Assembly (NCBI GenBank): GCA_002694345.1 | Contig: NZLV01000206.1 | Coordinates: 1-16,237 of the forward strand | Length of the DNA stretch: 16,237 nucleotides | Direction: 5' to 3' | DNA from: Maricaulis sp. | Lineage (GTDB): Bacteria; Pseudomonadota; Alphaproteobacteria; Caulobacterales; Maricaulaceae | Shown here: positions 7,319 through 15,263 of the stretch, one piece after another | Position numbering within the stretch: the stretch's first letter is position 1 | Layout: each line of letters starts with the position of its first letter | Translations under genes and position numbers: made by a program | The notes under the pieces: generated by a model | Database searches by the model: none | Told to the model about the DNA's origin: nothing | Seen by the model: the letters and a program-made list of their open reading frames with translations, nothing else

Positions 7319-7515
7319 GTCGGGAAATTCTTGCGCGCGATCAGGCATGTCAGCATGTCGCCCGAGACGCCCCATCTCGTCAACGCACGGAACGCCGCAT
7401 TGCAGCGAGCGCGGTCTGAGGCTAAAACCCCGCCAAAACATACGGCCAACTTGAATTCGGCCCCCTCCCACCCGGGCAAATTCCTGCCCCAACCTGCCAA
7501 ATGAGGACGACGCAT
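7319..7515. promoter_or_regulatory. Divergent ccmA/acnA intergenic region
   Basis: This 197-base spacer must carry the promoters of the ccm operon (minus) and acnA (plus). A weak acnA candidate is TTGCAG (7400-7405), 17 bases, TAAAAC (7423-7428). The spacer becomes AT-richer around 7420-7455. GAGGA at 7503-7507, eight bases before ATG 7516, fixes the acnA start. No convincing promoter was seen for ccmA and no known operator was recognised. Confidence 0.4.
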
Positions 7516-10191
7516 ATGGCCTCTCTCGACAGCTTTTCCTGTAAGCGCACTCTCACCGCCGCCGGTGAGACCTACACGTATTACGACCTGAAGGTCGCGG
7601 AAGAAAACGGCCTGGCCGGCGTCTCCCGCCTGCCCGCCTCACTGAAGGTGCTGCTGGAAAACCTGCTGCGCTTTGAAGACGGCAAGACCGTTACCAAGGC
7701 CGATATCGAGGCGATGGCCGAATGGCTGACGACCCGCAAGTCGACCCACGAGATCGCTTATCGTCCGGCCCGCGTGGTCATGCAGGATTTCACCGGCGTT
7801 CCGGCCGTGGTCGACCTCGCCGCCATGCGCGACGCCGCCGGCAAGCTGGGCGCCGACCCGCAGCGCATCAACCCGCAAGTCCCCGTCGACCTGGTCATCG
7901 ACCACTCGGTCATGGTGGACAATTTCGGTCAGGCCGACAGCTTTGCGAAGAATGTCGAGCGCGAATACGAGCGCAATGGCGAGCGCTACAAATTCCTGAA
8001 ATGGGGCGCCAAGGCATTTGACAATTTCCGCGTTGTCCCGCCGGGCACCGGCATCATCCACCAGGTGAACCTGGAAAACCTGGCCCAGGCCGTCTGGACC
8101 AAGGAAGAGGACGGCGAAACCGTCGCCTATCCGGACACCTGCGTCGGTACGGACAGCCACACCACCATGATCAACGGCCTGGCCGTTCTGGGCTGGGGCG
8201 TCGGTGGTATCGAGGCCGAGGCTGCCATGCTCGGCCAGCCGGTCTCCATGCTGATCCCGGAAGTCATCGGTTTCGAACTGACCGGCAAACTGCCGGAAGG
8301 CGCAACGGCGACCGACCTCGTCCTGAAGGTCGTGGAAATGCTCCGCAAGCGCGGCGTGGTCGGCAAGTTCGTCGAATTCTACGGCGAAGGCCTGGATCAC
8401 CTCTCCCTGGAAGACGAGGCCACGATCGCCAACATGGCTCCGGAATACGGCGCCACCTGCGGCTTCTTCCCGGTCGACAATGAAACCCTGGCCTTCCTGC
8501 GCGCCACCGGCCGCGATGACAAGCGCGTCGCCCTGGTCGAGGCCTATTCCAAGGCCCAGGGCATGTTCCGCCCGGACTACACGGAAGCCCCGGTCTTCAC
8601 GGATACGCTGCACCTGGACATGTCCACGGTCGTGCCGGCCGTCTCCGGTCCGAAGCGCCCGCAGGACTGGATCGAACTGTCCAACGCCGCGGCCGGCTTC
8701 GCCAAGACGATGGCCGACGAGTACGGCAAGGGTGACGAGCTGGACAAGTCCGCGCCGGTCGAAGGCGAGGATTTCGTCTTCACCAATGGTGATGTGGCCA
8801 TTGCCGCCATCACCTCGTGCACCAACACGTCCAACCCGTCCGTTCTGCTGGGCGCCGGCCTGGTGGCCCGCAATGCGCGCGCCAAGGGCTTGAAGAGCAA
8901 GCCGTGGGTGAAGACCTCGCTGGCTCCGGGTTCCCAAGTCGTCACCGACTATCTGGAAAAGGCCGGTCTGCAGGACGATCTCGATGCGATGGGCTTCAAC
9001 CTGGTCGGTTATGGCTGCACCACCTGTATCGGTAACTCCGGTCCGCTGCCGCCGGCGATCTCCAAGACCATCAATGAGAACGATCTGGTCGCGACCTCCG
9101 TGCTGTCGGGCAACCGCAACTTCGAAGGCCGTATCTCGCCGGACGTACGGGCCAACTATCTGGCTTCGCCGCCGCTCGTCGTGGCCTATGCCATCGCCGG
9201 TTCGCTGAAGATCAACCTGACGACCGATCCGCTGGGTCAGGACGAAGACGGCAATGACGTCTACCTCAAGGACATCTGGCCGACCTCTGCGGAAGTCGCC
9301 GAAGCGGTCCGGACCGCCGTCACGCCGGACATGTTCGCGAAGCGTTATGCCGACGTGTTCAAGGGCGATGAAGCCTGGCGCGGCATCGAGGTTTCCGGTG
9401 GCCTGACCTATGCCTGGGATCACACCTCCACCTACGTGCAGAACCCGCCCTATTTCGAAGGCATGACGATGGATCCGGAAAGCCCGGGCGACATTGTCGG
9501 CGCCAAGATCATGGGCCTGTTCGGCGACTCGATCACGACCGACCACATTTCCCCGGCCGGTTCGATCAAGGCCAATTCCCCGGCCGGTCGCTATCTGCAG
9601 GAACGCCAGGTGCCGGTTCTGGAGTTCAACTCCTACGGTTCCCGCCGCGGCAATCACGAAGTAATGATGCGCGGCACGTTCGCCAACATCCGCATCAAGA
9701 ACAAGATGCTGGACGGTGTCGAAGGCGGTTACACGCTGAAGAATGGCGAACAGGTCGACATCTATGACGCCTGCATGGCCTACCAGGCCGAGGGCACGCC
9801 GCTGGTCGTTTTCGGCGGCAAGGAATACGGCACGGGCTCCTCGCGTGACTGGGCGGCCAAGGGCACCCGTCTGCTGGGCGTCAAGGCTGTCATCGCCGAG
9901 AGCTTCGAGCGCATCCACCGCTCCAACCTGATCGGCATGGGCGTGCTGCCGCTGCAATTCGCCGAAGGCGAAAGCTGGGAAGCCCTGGGCATGACCGGCG
10001 ACGAGATGGTCACCATCAAGGGTGTGGAGAGCCTCTCCCCGCGCCAGACGATGACGGTCGAGATCGGTTTCGCCGACGGCACGATCAAGACGGCGAATGT
10101 CATCGCCCGCATCGATACCGAGAACGAGCTGGAATACTTCCGCAATGGCGGCATCCTGCACTACGTTCTGCGCAATCTGGCCCGCGACTAG
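7516..10191 (+). CDS. acnA: Aconitate hydratase A (aconitase)
   Basis: TCA-cycle enzyme interconverting citrate and isocitrate with a [4Fe-4S] cluster. The 891 aa match the AcnA/IRP1 length. The cluster ligands are C435 (SCTNTSNPS), C501 and C504 (GCTTCIGNSGPL), the same numbers as in E. coli AcnA. Other family motifs are GTDSHTTMINGLAVLGWGVGG, GDSITTDHISPAGSI, YGSRRGNHEVMMRGTFAN with substrate-binding arginines, and YGTGSSRDWAAKG in the swivelling domain. An in-frame ATG at 7501 exists, but GAGGA eight bases before ATG 7516 and the usual MASLDSF start favour 7516. Codon use is strongly biased to C/G-ending codons, as expected for high expression. A hairpin follows the stop. Confidence 0.98.
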   Translation: MASLDSFSCKRTLTAAGETYTYYDLKVAEENGLAGVSRLPASLKVLLENLLRFEDGKTVTKADIEAMAEWLTTRKSTHEIAYRPARVVMQDFTGVPAVVDLAAMRDAAGKLGADPQRINPQVPVDLVIDHSVMVDNFGQADSFAKNVEREYERNGERYKFLKWGAKAFDNFRVVPPGTGIIHQVNLENLAQAVWTKEEDGETVAYPDTCVGTDSHTTMINGLAVLGWGVGGIEAEAAMLGQPVSMLIPEVIGFELTGKLPEGATATDLVLKVVEMLRKRGVVGKFVEFYGEGLDHLSLEDEATIANMAPEYGATCGFFPVDNETLAFLRATGRDDKRVALVEAYSKAQGMFRPDYTEAPVFTDTLHLDMSTVVPAVSGPKRPQDWIELSNAAAGFAKTMADEYGKGDELDKSAPVEGEDFVFTNGDVAIAAITSCTNTSNPSVLLGAGLVARNARAKGLKSKPWVKTSLAPGSQVVTDYLEKAGLQDDLDAMGFNLVGYGCTTCIGNSGPLPPAISKTINENDLVATSVLSGNRNFEGRISPDVRANYLASPPLVVAYAIAGSLKINLTTDPLGQDEDGNDVYLKDIWPTSAEVAEAVRTAVTPDMFAKRYADVFKGDEAWRGIEVSGGLTYAWDHTSTYVQNPPYFEGMTMDPESPGDIVGAKIMGLFGDSITTDHISPAGSIKANSPAGRYLQERQVPVLEFNSYGSRRGNHEVMMRGTFANIRIKNKMLDGVEGGYTLKNGEQVDIYDACMAYQAEGTPLVVFGGKEYGTGSSRDWAAKGTRLLGVKAVIAESFERIHRSNLIGMGVLPLQFAEGESWEALGMTGDEMVTIKGVESLSPRQTMTVEIGFADGTIKTANVIARIDTENELEYFRNGGILHYVLRNLARD

Positions 10192-10209
10192 GCGGTCCAT
10201 TGACGGGTC

Positions 10210-10239
10210 TCCGCCTCCCTCCGCAACGGGGGAGGCGGA
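10210..10239 (+). terminator. Hairpin after acnA
   Basis: A 10-base perfect stem pairs 10210-10219 with 10230-10239 (TCCGCCTCCC with GGGAGGCGGA) around a 10-base loop, starting 18 bases past the acnA stop. Only a poor T-run follows (CCTTCGTC), so it may be an imperfect intrinsic terminator or an mRNA-stabilising 3' hairpin. Confidence 0.55.
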
Positions 10240-10270
10240 CCTTCGTCACCGGCCCGTCACAGCCAAGTGA

Positions 10271-10300
10271 TTGGCATGACCGGGCCCGACTGGTTATCAA
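10271..10300 (+). promoter_or_regulatory. Candidate promoter for the DUF1223 gene
   Basis: TTGGCA (10271-10276, 5 of 6 match to TTGACA), an 18-base spacer, then TATCAA (10295-10300, 4 of 6 match to TATAAT). Transcription from it would begin at about 10307-10308, on the proposed start codon, implying a leaderless mRNA. This agrees with the lack of a ribosome-binding site. By-eye match only. Confidence 0.35.
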
Positions 10301-10307
10301 GACCGGT

Positions 10308-11081
10308 ATGCGATACCTGACGTCCCTGTTTTTCAGCCTGTTCCTGGCAAGCCCGGCCCTTGCGGGTCCGGGGGAAACGTCGTCTGCATCGCTCCATGTA
10401 TCCGAGGACTGCTGGTCCGAACGCCCTGTTCTGGTTGAGCTTTTCACGAGCCAGGGCTGCCCGCTCTGCCCGGAAGCGAACCGCTATCTGGGCCAGCTCG
10501 ACCGGCATGAAAACGTCTTCACCCTCGCCTTCGCGGTATCCTATTGGGACATGTATGGCTGGACGGACACCTATGCGCGTCCGGAATATGTCCAGCGTCA
10601 GCGCATGTATCTGCCCAATCTGGGCGTCGCCCGCCTCTACACGCCGCAATTCGTGGTGGATGGTGTCGAGGACGCGCCCGGCTGGGATCAGGACGAGGTC
10701 TCCCATGCCGTGGAAGACCGGCTGTGCGGCATGCCGACCAGCCCGATCATCACCATCGAGGACGGCCCCTTCGGCGCCTATACGATCACGCTGAACGGCG
10801 AGGCGCCCGAGGAAGAACTGGATATCTGGCTGGTCGCCTATTCACCGGGCTGGGCCATGGTGGAAGTCGGCGCCGGCGAGAATGAAGGCCTCGACATGCC
10901 GCACTACAACATGGTCAAGAGCCTGACCTATCTGGGCTCCTGGTCCGGCGGCGAAACCGTCTTCATGGGCGAGAGCTATCGCCGGTATGGCACCGTCGCC
11001 ATCGCCCAGGGCGCGGGCGGAGGCCCGATCTACGGCTTTGCCTATGCCGAACCGGAAGACGAAGGCGAACGGCGGCACTAG
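10308..11081 (+). CDS. Secreted DUF1223 thioredoxin-fold protein
   Basis: Exported protein of the DUF1223 family, which has a thioredoxin-like fold and no established function. The 257 aa start with a Sec signal peptide (MRYLTSLFFSLFLASPALA, cut after about residue 19). The family core ELFTSQGCPLCPEAN follows, with a CxxC pair at C51/C54 that could be redox active, and YTPQFVVDG at 111-119. C35 and C140 could form a further disulfide. The frame is open upstream to a TTG at 10200, but that would bury the signal peptide, so ATG 10308 is preferred despite lacking a good ribosome-binding site. DUF1223 genes often neighbour acnA in alphaproteobacteria. The gene converges on regA with 15 bases between stops. 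Confidence 0.85.
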   Translation: MRYLTSLFFSLFLASPALAGPGETSSASLHVSEDCWSERPVLVELFTSQGCPLCPEANRYLGQLDRHENVFTLAFAVSYWDMYGWTDTYARPEYVQRQRMYLPNLGVARLYTPQFVVDGVEDAPGWDQDEVSHAVEDRLCGMPTSPIITIEDGPFGAYTITLNGEAPEEELDIWLVAYSPGWAMVEVGAGENEGLDMPHYNMVKSLTYLGSWSGGETVFMGESYRRYGTVAIAQGAGGGPIYGFAYAEPEDEGERRH

Positions 11082-11087
11082 GCCGCC
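11071..11087. terminator. Small GC hairpin between convergent DUF1223 and regA genes
   Basis: GGCGGC (11071-11076) pairs with GCCGCC (11082-11087) around a five-base loop containing the DUF1223 TAG, ten bases past the regA stop. It could act in both directions, but no T-run flanks it, so termination is uncertain. Confidence 0.3.
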
Positions 11088-11096
11088 ATGCCAAGC

Positions 11097-11648
11097 CTAC
11101 CGCGGAGCGCGTTTCGCGAGGATCCGCTGCAGTGTCCGCCGGTGCATGTTCAGACGGCGGGCCGTTTCCGAGACATTGTGGTCGCACAGCTCGAAGACGC
11201 GCTGGATATGCTCCCAGCGGACGCGATCGGCGGACATGGGATTGTCCGGCGGTTCCGGCTTGTCTTCCGGGTGGGCCAGCAGCGCCTTGACGATGTCATC
11301 GGCATCGGCCGGCTTGGAGAGATAATCGACAGCACCGGCTTTCACGGCCGCCACGGCGGTGGCGATATTGCCATAGCCGGTCAGCATGACGACGCGGCAA
11401 TCGGCGCGGGCAGCGTGCAGCGCCTTGACCACTTCCAGCCCGTCCCCGTCCTGCAGGCGCAGATCCAGCACGGCAAAGGCCGGCGGATTGGACTTGGCCA
11501 CTTCCTTGGCCTCATCGACCGAACCCACGGCGGACACGATGAAGCCGCGGCCCGTCATGGCACGGCCCAGACGCGTCCGGAACGGCGCGTCATCGTCCAG
11601 GATGAGCAGGGATTTGTCGTCGGGAAGCTCGTATTCGATCTCGCTCAC
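11097..11648 (-). CDS. regA: Redox response regulator RegA/ActR/PrrA
   Basis: Response regulator partner of RegB that in relatives controls respiration, carbon and nitrogen fixation and photosynthesis genes in response to redox state. From the GTG at 11648 it has 183 aa, with receiver-domain acidic residues D18-D20, phosphorylation site D62 (AVLDLRLQDGDG), K112 in YLSKPAD, a proline-rich linker (about 126-137) and a Fis-type HTH at the C-terminus (NVSETARRLNMHRRTLQRILAKR). The linker exit PMSADRVRWEHIQR is almost diagnostic of RegA/ActR. I choose GTG over the ATG at 11666 because GAGGA precedes it correctly and 183 aa matches RegA length, while the ATG has no site. It lies 42 bases downstream of regB. 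Confidence 0.94.
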   Translation of the reverse strand: MSEIEYELPDDKSLLILDDDAPFRTRLGRAMTGRGFIVSAVGSVDEAKEVAKSNPPAFAVLDLRLQDGDGLEVVKALHAARADCRVVMLTGYGNIATAVAAVKAGAVDYLSKPADADDIVKALLAHPEDKPEPPDNPMSADRVRWEHIQRVFELCDHNVSETARRLNMHRRTLQRILAKRAPR

Positions 11649-11655
11649 GCCGGTT

Positions 11656-11660
11656 TCCTC
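11656..11660 (-). promoter_or_regulatory. Ribosome-binding site supporting the regA GTG start
   Basis: On the minus strand GAGGA occupies 11660-11656, seven bases before the GTG at 11648. The upstream in-frame ATG (11666) has no comparable site. Confidence 0.6.
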
Positions 11661-11690
11661 ATGCATTCAAATCGTCTGTAGTCTTCGTAT

Positions 11691-13013
11691 CTAGCCCAAG
11701 GCCGGGCCCGCCTCCACCTGTTTGCGCGGCCAGCGCAGGGTGACCACCGCACCACTGCCCTGAACGGCATTGGAGAAGCGCACGACACCCCCGGAATTCT
11801 CGATCATCGTCTTGGCAATGAAGACGCCGAGACCGAGACCGCCCTGGCCCGGCGTGCCGGACCGGGTCGTGACATAGGGTTCGCCGATCTTGGTCAGGGT
11901 TTCCGGCGAGAAACCAGGCCCGTCATCGCTGACGCGGATGTAGACATGGCCGGGATCCCAGCGGCCTTCGACGGTCACGCGGGTATGGGCGAAGTCAACG
12001 GAGTTCTCGATGAAATTGCCGATGCCATAGATCATTTCCGGCATGCGACGCAGGACCGGGGCATCCTCGGCATTGTCGTCGGCGAAACCCACATCGATCT
12101 GCGGACCCAGCCCGCGCAAGGGCGCCGCGGCTTCTTCCAGCGCCGCCATCAGTTCGACCCGGTCATGGCGCAGATCGGAGACCGACTGGACCTCGCCCAG
12201 GCGTTTGAGAATGTCCCGGCAGCGACGGGCCTGGGTCACCATCAGTTCGGCATCTTCACGCAGGAGGTCATTGTCTTTCAGGTCGCGTTGCATTTCCTTG
12301 GCGGTCAGCTGGATCGTCGCCAGCGGCGTGCCCAGCTCATGCGCGGCGGCAGCCGCCAGCGTGCCCATGGCCGACAAGCGCTGCTCGCGGGAGAGGACGC
12401 TCTGCGTGGCGGCCAGAGCGGTCGCCATCCGCTTGCCCTCCTGACTGACACGGCGCGAATAGACAGCCGTGAAGGCAACGGCCACGACAATCGCCACCCA
12501 CAGGCCCAGGACATAGACACCGGGCAGGGCAAAAGGCTGGTCGTCGAACCAGGGCAGAGGCAGGCTCCACAACCACATTGCACCGGTCCCGGCGAGGCCG
12601 ATCAGGCCAACCCCCAGCGACCAGCGCGGCGGCAGGGCGGCCACGGCAATGGTAACCGGTGCCGCCAGCATGACCACGAACGGGTTCTGCAGACCGCCGG
12701 TCAGCATGAGAAGGGCACAGAGCTGGGCGACGTCGAAACCCAGCTGGGCCGCAGCTTCCCAATCGCGGGCAAAGCGTTGCGGCGAGATGGCGAGGGTCAG
12801 CCAGGCATTGATCCAGGCCGAGGTCAGGATGATCCCGAGGCAGAATCCCAGCGGCAGCTCGAAGCCCACGACATAGTGCACGGCCAGGACGGTGACCGTC
12901 TGACCGGCCACGGCCAGCCAGCGCAACATGACCAGCGTGCGTACCCGCAACCGGCCGAAGACCGGTGTCAGCTGGGCATCACCGCCATAGGGATCCCAAT
13001 CCGCTTCGCGCAT
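11691..13013 (-). CDS. regB: Redox sensor histidine kinase RegB/ActS/PrrB
   Basis: Membrane histidine kinase that senses the quinone pool and thiol redox state and phosphorylates RegA. The 440 aa have about six N-terminal membrane segments (25-185) with the quinone-site heptapeptide GGLQNPF at 106-112. The H-box AAHELGTPLATIQL follows with phospho-accepting H225, then the redox-sensitive cysteine C265 in QARRCRDIL, the same number as in Rhodobacter capsulatus RegB. The ATPase domain has the N-box NFIENSVDFA (N337), DDGPGF (363-368) and GGLGLGVFI (391-399). ATG 13013 has GGAGG five bases upstream. All sensing residues known from the family are conserved. Co-directional with and upstream of regA. 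Confidence 0.96.
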   Translation of the reverse strand: MREADWDPYGGDAQLTPVFGRLRVRTLVMLRWLAVAGQTVTVLAVHYVVGFELPLGFCLGIILTSAWINAWLTLAISPQRFARDWEAAAQLGFDVAQLCALLMLTGGLQNPFVVMLAAPVTIAVAALPPRWSLGVGLIGLAGTGAMWLWSLPLPWFDDQPFALPGVYVLGLWVAIVVAVAFTAVYSRRVSQEGKRMATALAATQSVLSREQRLSAMGTLAAAAAHELGTPLATIQLTAKEMQRDLKDNDLLREDAELMVTQARRCRDILKRLGEVQSVSDLRHDRVELMAALEEAAAPLRGLGPQIDVGFADDNAEDAPVLRRMPEMIYGIGNFIENSVDFAHTRVTVEGRWDPGHVYIRVSDDGPGFSPETLTKIGEPYVTTRSGTPGQGGLGLGVFIAKTMIENSGGVVRFSNAVQGSGAVVTLRWPRKQVEAGPALG

Positions 13014-13163
13014 CCGCGCCTCCCTCTCTCACTCGCCCGGCAGCGCCCCGGCATGGACAGATGCGCTCCACAAGCCTAGTTTCGCACCCGCAGCATGGCC
13101 TGCCCGGGCTCAACAACCCCACCGGCACACGCCGTCCGGACCCGGATGTTCGATGGAGACCTT
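13014..13163. promoter_or_regulatory. Divergent regB/senC intergenic region
   Basis: This 150-base spacer holds promoters for regB-regA (minus) and senC (plus). A possible plus-strand promoter is TGGACA (13054-13059, 5 of 6), a 17-base spacer, then TAGTTT (13077-13082, 3 of 6), giving a leader of about 75 bases. GGAG at 13155-13158 is the senC ribosome-binding site. Autoregulation by RegA would be plausible, but its binding consensus is loose and I see no clear site. Confidence 0.35.
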
Positions 13164-13802
13164 ATGCCGCGTTGGCTTATCTGGCTTCTGATTGTCGCAC
13201 CTTCCGTGATGATCATCACTTTCCTGACGCTGATGCTCAGTGACCAGGGCCAGACGGTCGAACGCCGGGCTGCCGTCCGCACCAGCGGAGAGGCCGCGAT
13301 CGGCGGGCCCTTCACCCTGGTGGACCAAACCGGCGCCACGGTGACCGACGAGACCTTCCGCGGCAAGGCGATGCTGATCTATTTCGGCTATACCTATTGC
13401 CCCGACATCTGCCCCTTCTCGCTGCAGATCATGGCAGGCGCCCTGGACCAGCTGAGCGCGGAAGAGCGCGATCGCATCCAGCCCATCCTGATCACGGTGG
13501 ACCCGGAACGGGATACGCCGGAACACCTGGCCCAGTATGTGACCTCGCCGGCCTTCCCGGACGGGCTGATCGGCCTGACCGGCACGACAGAACAGATTGC
13601 CGCGGTCGCGCGCGAATACCGCATCGTCTATCAGCGCGCCGAAACCGATGATGCCAATGACTATCTGATGGATCATTCCTCCATCGTCTATCTGATGGAT
13701 TCCCAAGGGGAATTCGTCGATATCTTCACGCACGGCACGGATCCGCGCGCCATGGCGGCCCGGCTGCAAGACTTCCTTGAGGAAAACAGCGCACCCTCGT
13801 GA
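13164..13802 (+). CDS. senC: SCO1/SenC/PrrC-family copper chaperone
   Basis: Membrane-anchored periplasmic thioredoxin-fold protein that delivers copper to cytochrome oxidase (CuA or cbb3 type) and in Rhodobacter influences RegB/PrrB signalling. The 212 aa have an N-terminal anchor (4-25), then the copper site: CPDIC with C79 and C83 in FGYTYCPDICPFSL, and H171 in MDHSSIVYLMD. All three metal ligands are present. TVDPERDTPE (111-120) is a further family motif. The frame is open from 13095, but ATG 13164 has GGAG five bases upstream and directly precedes the anchor, so it is chosen. It is divergent from regB, and phaZ follows after 51 bases on the same strand. Confidence 0.94.
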   Translation: MPRWLIWLLIVAPSVMIITFLTLMLSDQGQTVERRAAVRTSGEAAIGGPFTLVDQTGATVTDETFRGKAMLIYFGYTYCPDICPFSLQIMAGALDQLSAEERDRIQPILITVDPERDTPEHLAQYVTSPAFPDGLIGLTGTTEQIAAVAREYRIVYQRAETDDANDYLMDHSSIVYLMDSQGEFVDIFTHGTDPRAMAARLQDFLEENSAPS

Positions 13803-13853
13803 ACCCAGTAAGGCCTGGTCAGCGTGTCATGCGGCCAGCCTGTAGGAGACGTC

Positions 13854-15125
13854 ATGCTGTACTCCATTTACGAATTCAATCGCATCGCGATGACGCCCTG
13901 GCGGGCGGCCGCGAATGCCACGCGATCCTCCCTGCGCGCGCCCTGGAACCCGATGGGTGAAACCGTCGCCGGCCGCACCATGGCCGCCGCCGCTGAATTG
14001 TTCGAAAGCGTCACCCGCCGCTATGGCAAGCCGGACTGGATGCTGGACCGAACCGAGATCAAGGGCCAGTGCGTCGGGGTCACCGACACGGTGGTCTGGT
14101 CCAAACCCTGGTGCAATCTGGTCCATTTCGAGCGCGATCATGACGCGCTGATCGCCGCCCGCAAATCCAAGAAGGCCGATCCGAAAGTTCTTTTTGTGGC
14201 ACCGATGTCGGGCCATTACGCCACCCTTCTGCGTGGCACGGTCGAGGCCTTCCTGCACGATCACGAGGTCTATATCACCGACTGGGTCGATGCGAGCATG
14301 GTGCCGATCCATGAGGGCCGGTTCGATCTGGATGATTACGCAGCCTATGTGCGCGAGATGATCACCCTGCTCGGCCCGGACGTTCATGTCGTCGCCGTCT
14401 GCCAGCCGGGACCGCCCACGCTGGGCGCGATCGCGCTGATGGCCGAAGACAAGGACCCGGCCCGCCCGGCCTCGATGACCTTCATGGGCTCGCCGATCGA
14501 TACCCGCCTCTCTCCGACCGTGCCGAACAAGCTGGCCGAAGAGAAACCCTTCGACTGGTTCGCCAATAATCTGATCCATACGGTTCCGGGACCGCATCCG
14601 GGTGCCTTCCGACGCGTCTATCCGGGCTTTCTGCAACTGGCCGGCTTCATGAACATGAATCTGGACCGCCATGTGGATGCGCACTGGAACTTCTTCACGC
14701 ATCTCGTCGAAGGCGATGGCGACAGCGCCGAGAAGCACCGCACCTTCTATGACGAATACCTGGCCGTGATGGATCTATCGGAGGAATTCTATCTCCAGAC
14801 GATCACCGACGTTTTCCAGGAGCACAAGCTCGCCCTGGGTACGCAGGAGCATCATGGCCGCAAGGTTGATCCGTCCGCCATCAAGGATATCGCCCTGCTC
14901 ACCGTGGAAGGCGAGAATGACGATATCTCCGGCATCGGCCAGACACAGGCGGCCCATACGCTGTGCGCCAACCTGCCCGAAAGCCTGCGCCAGGACTGGA
15001 TCCAGCCGGAGGTCGGCCATTACGGCGTCTTCAACGGCCGCCGCTTCAATGAGCAGATCGCACCGAAGATGAAGGCCTTCATGCAGGAGAAGGGCGCCGC
15101 CGCGCTCGCCAGCCGCAAGGGCTGA
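13854..15125 (+). CDS. phaZ: Intracellular polyhydroxyalkanoate depolymerase PhaZ
   Basis: Cytoplasmic enzyme that mobilises amorphous PHB/PHA granules. The 423 aa begin with the typical MLYSIYEFNR and show an alpha/beta-hydrolase core with a cysteine nucleophile, C183 in VVAVCQPGPP, the position and context reported for Ralstonia eutropha PhaZ1. The rest of the triad is D356 (or D357) in VEGENDDISG and H389 in EVGHYGVF. No signal peptide is present, as expected for the intracellular type. A frame extension to 13824 is rejected in favour of ATG 13854, which has AGGAG five bases upstream. It lies 51 bases after senC on the same strand and may share its transcript. A storage-carbon role implies a PHA synthase elsewhere in the genome. 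Confidence 0.95.
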   Translation: MLYSIYEFNRIAMTPWRAAANATRSSLRAPWNPMGETVAGRTMAAAAELFESVTRRYGKPDWMLDRTEIKGQCVGVTDTVVWSKPWCNLVHFERDHDALIAARKSKKADPKVLFVAPMSGHYATLLRGTVEAFLHDHEVYITDWVDASMVPIHEGRFDLDDYAAYVREMITLLGPDVHVVAVCQPGPPTLGAIALMAEDKDPARPASMTFMGSPIDTRLSPTVPNKLAEEKPFDWFANNLIHTVPGPHPGAFRRVYPGFLQLAGFMNMNLDRHVDAHWNFFTHLVEGDGDSAEKHRTFYDEYLAVMDLSEEFYLQTITDVFQEHKLALGTQEHHGRKVDPSAIKDIALLTVEGENDDISGIGQTQAAHTLCANLPESLRQDWIQPEVGHYGVFNGRRFNEQIAPKMKAFMQEKGAAALASRKG

Positions 15126-15138
15126 TCGCCCGGATCAG
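15122..15138 (+). terminator. Small hairpin spanning the phaZ stop
   Basis: CTGATC (15122-15127) pairs with GATCAG (15133-15138) around a five-base loop, with the phaZ TGA in the left arm. No T-run follows, so this is only a weak terminator candidate. Confidence 0.25.
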
Positions 15139-15223
15139 GACCCGCTGTTCATCGCATTTCCGGTTACTCACCGCGATTTCAGCGCCGTTCAACTCTCGCC
15201 AGTGGTGCCCCACCTTACAGCCT

Positions 15224-15253
15224 CATTACCCTTTTCCTTTTGGTAGGTTAATG
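15224..15253. repeat. Imperfect inverted repeat upstream of the TonB receptor gene
   Basis: CATTACC (15224-15230) faces GGTTAATG (15246-15253), one base short of a perfect inversion, flanking a T/C-rich centre of CTTTT/CCTTTT. It lies directly before the GGAGG of the receptor gene. It could be an operator or a hairpin near the ribosome-binding site, or chance in a locally AT-rich leader. Confidence 0.25.
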
Positions 15254-15258
15254 GGAGG
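15254..15258 (+). promoter_or_regulatory. Ribosome-binding site fixing the TTG start of the TonB receptor
   Basis: GGAGG within a GGGAGGGGG run lies five bases before TTG 15264. An in-frame TAA at 15249-15251 excludes any earlier start, and the signal peptide begins at this codon. Confidence 0.7.
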
Positions 15259-15263
15259 GGGCT

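Noticed and set aside
7319..7492. N-terminal extension of CcmA to an ATG at 7492
   Set aside because: It would add 58 residues unlike CcmA, consume the divergent promoter region and exceed the family length.
7639..10200. An open frame of 853 codons antisense to acnA
   Set aside because: It is the mirror of a highly biased GC-rich coding gene. The product is rich in Arg, His, Gly, Asp and Val with no recognisable domain, while acnA on the plus strand is certain.
11946..13079. A 377-codon plus-strand frame antisense to regB
   Set aside because: Its Gln/Gly/His/Arg-rich translation is typical of an antisense shadow, whereas regB carries all kinase motifs.
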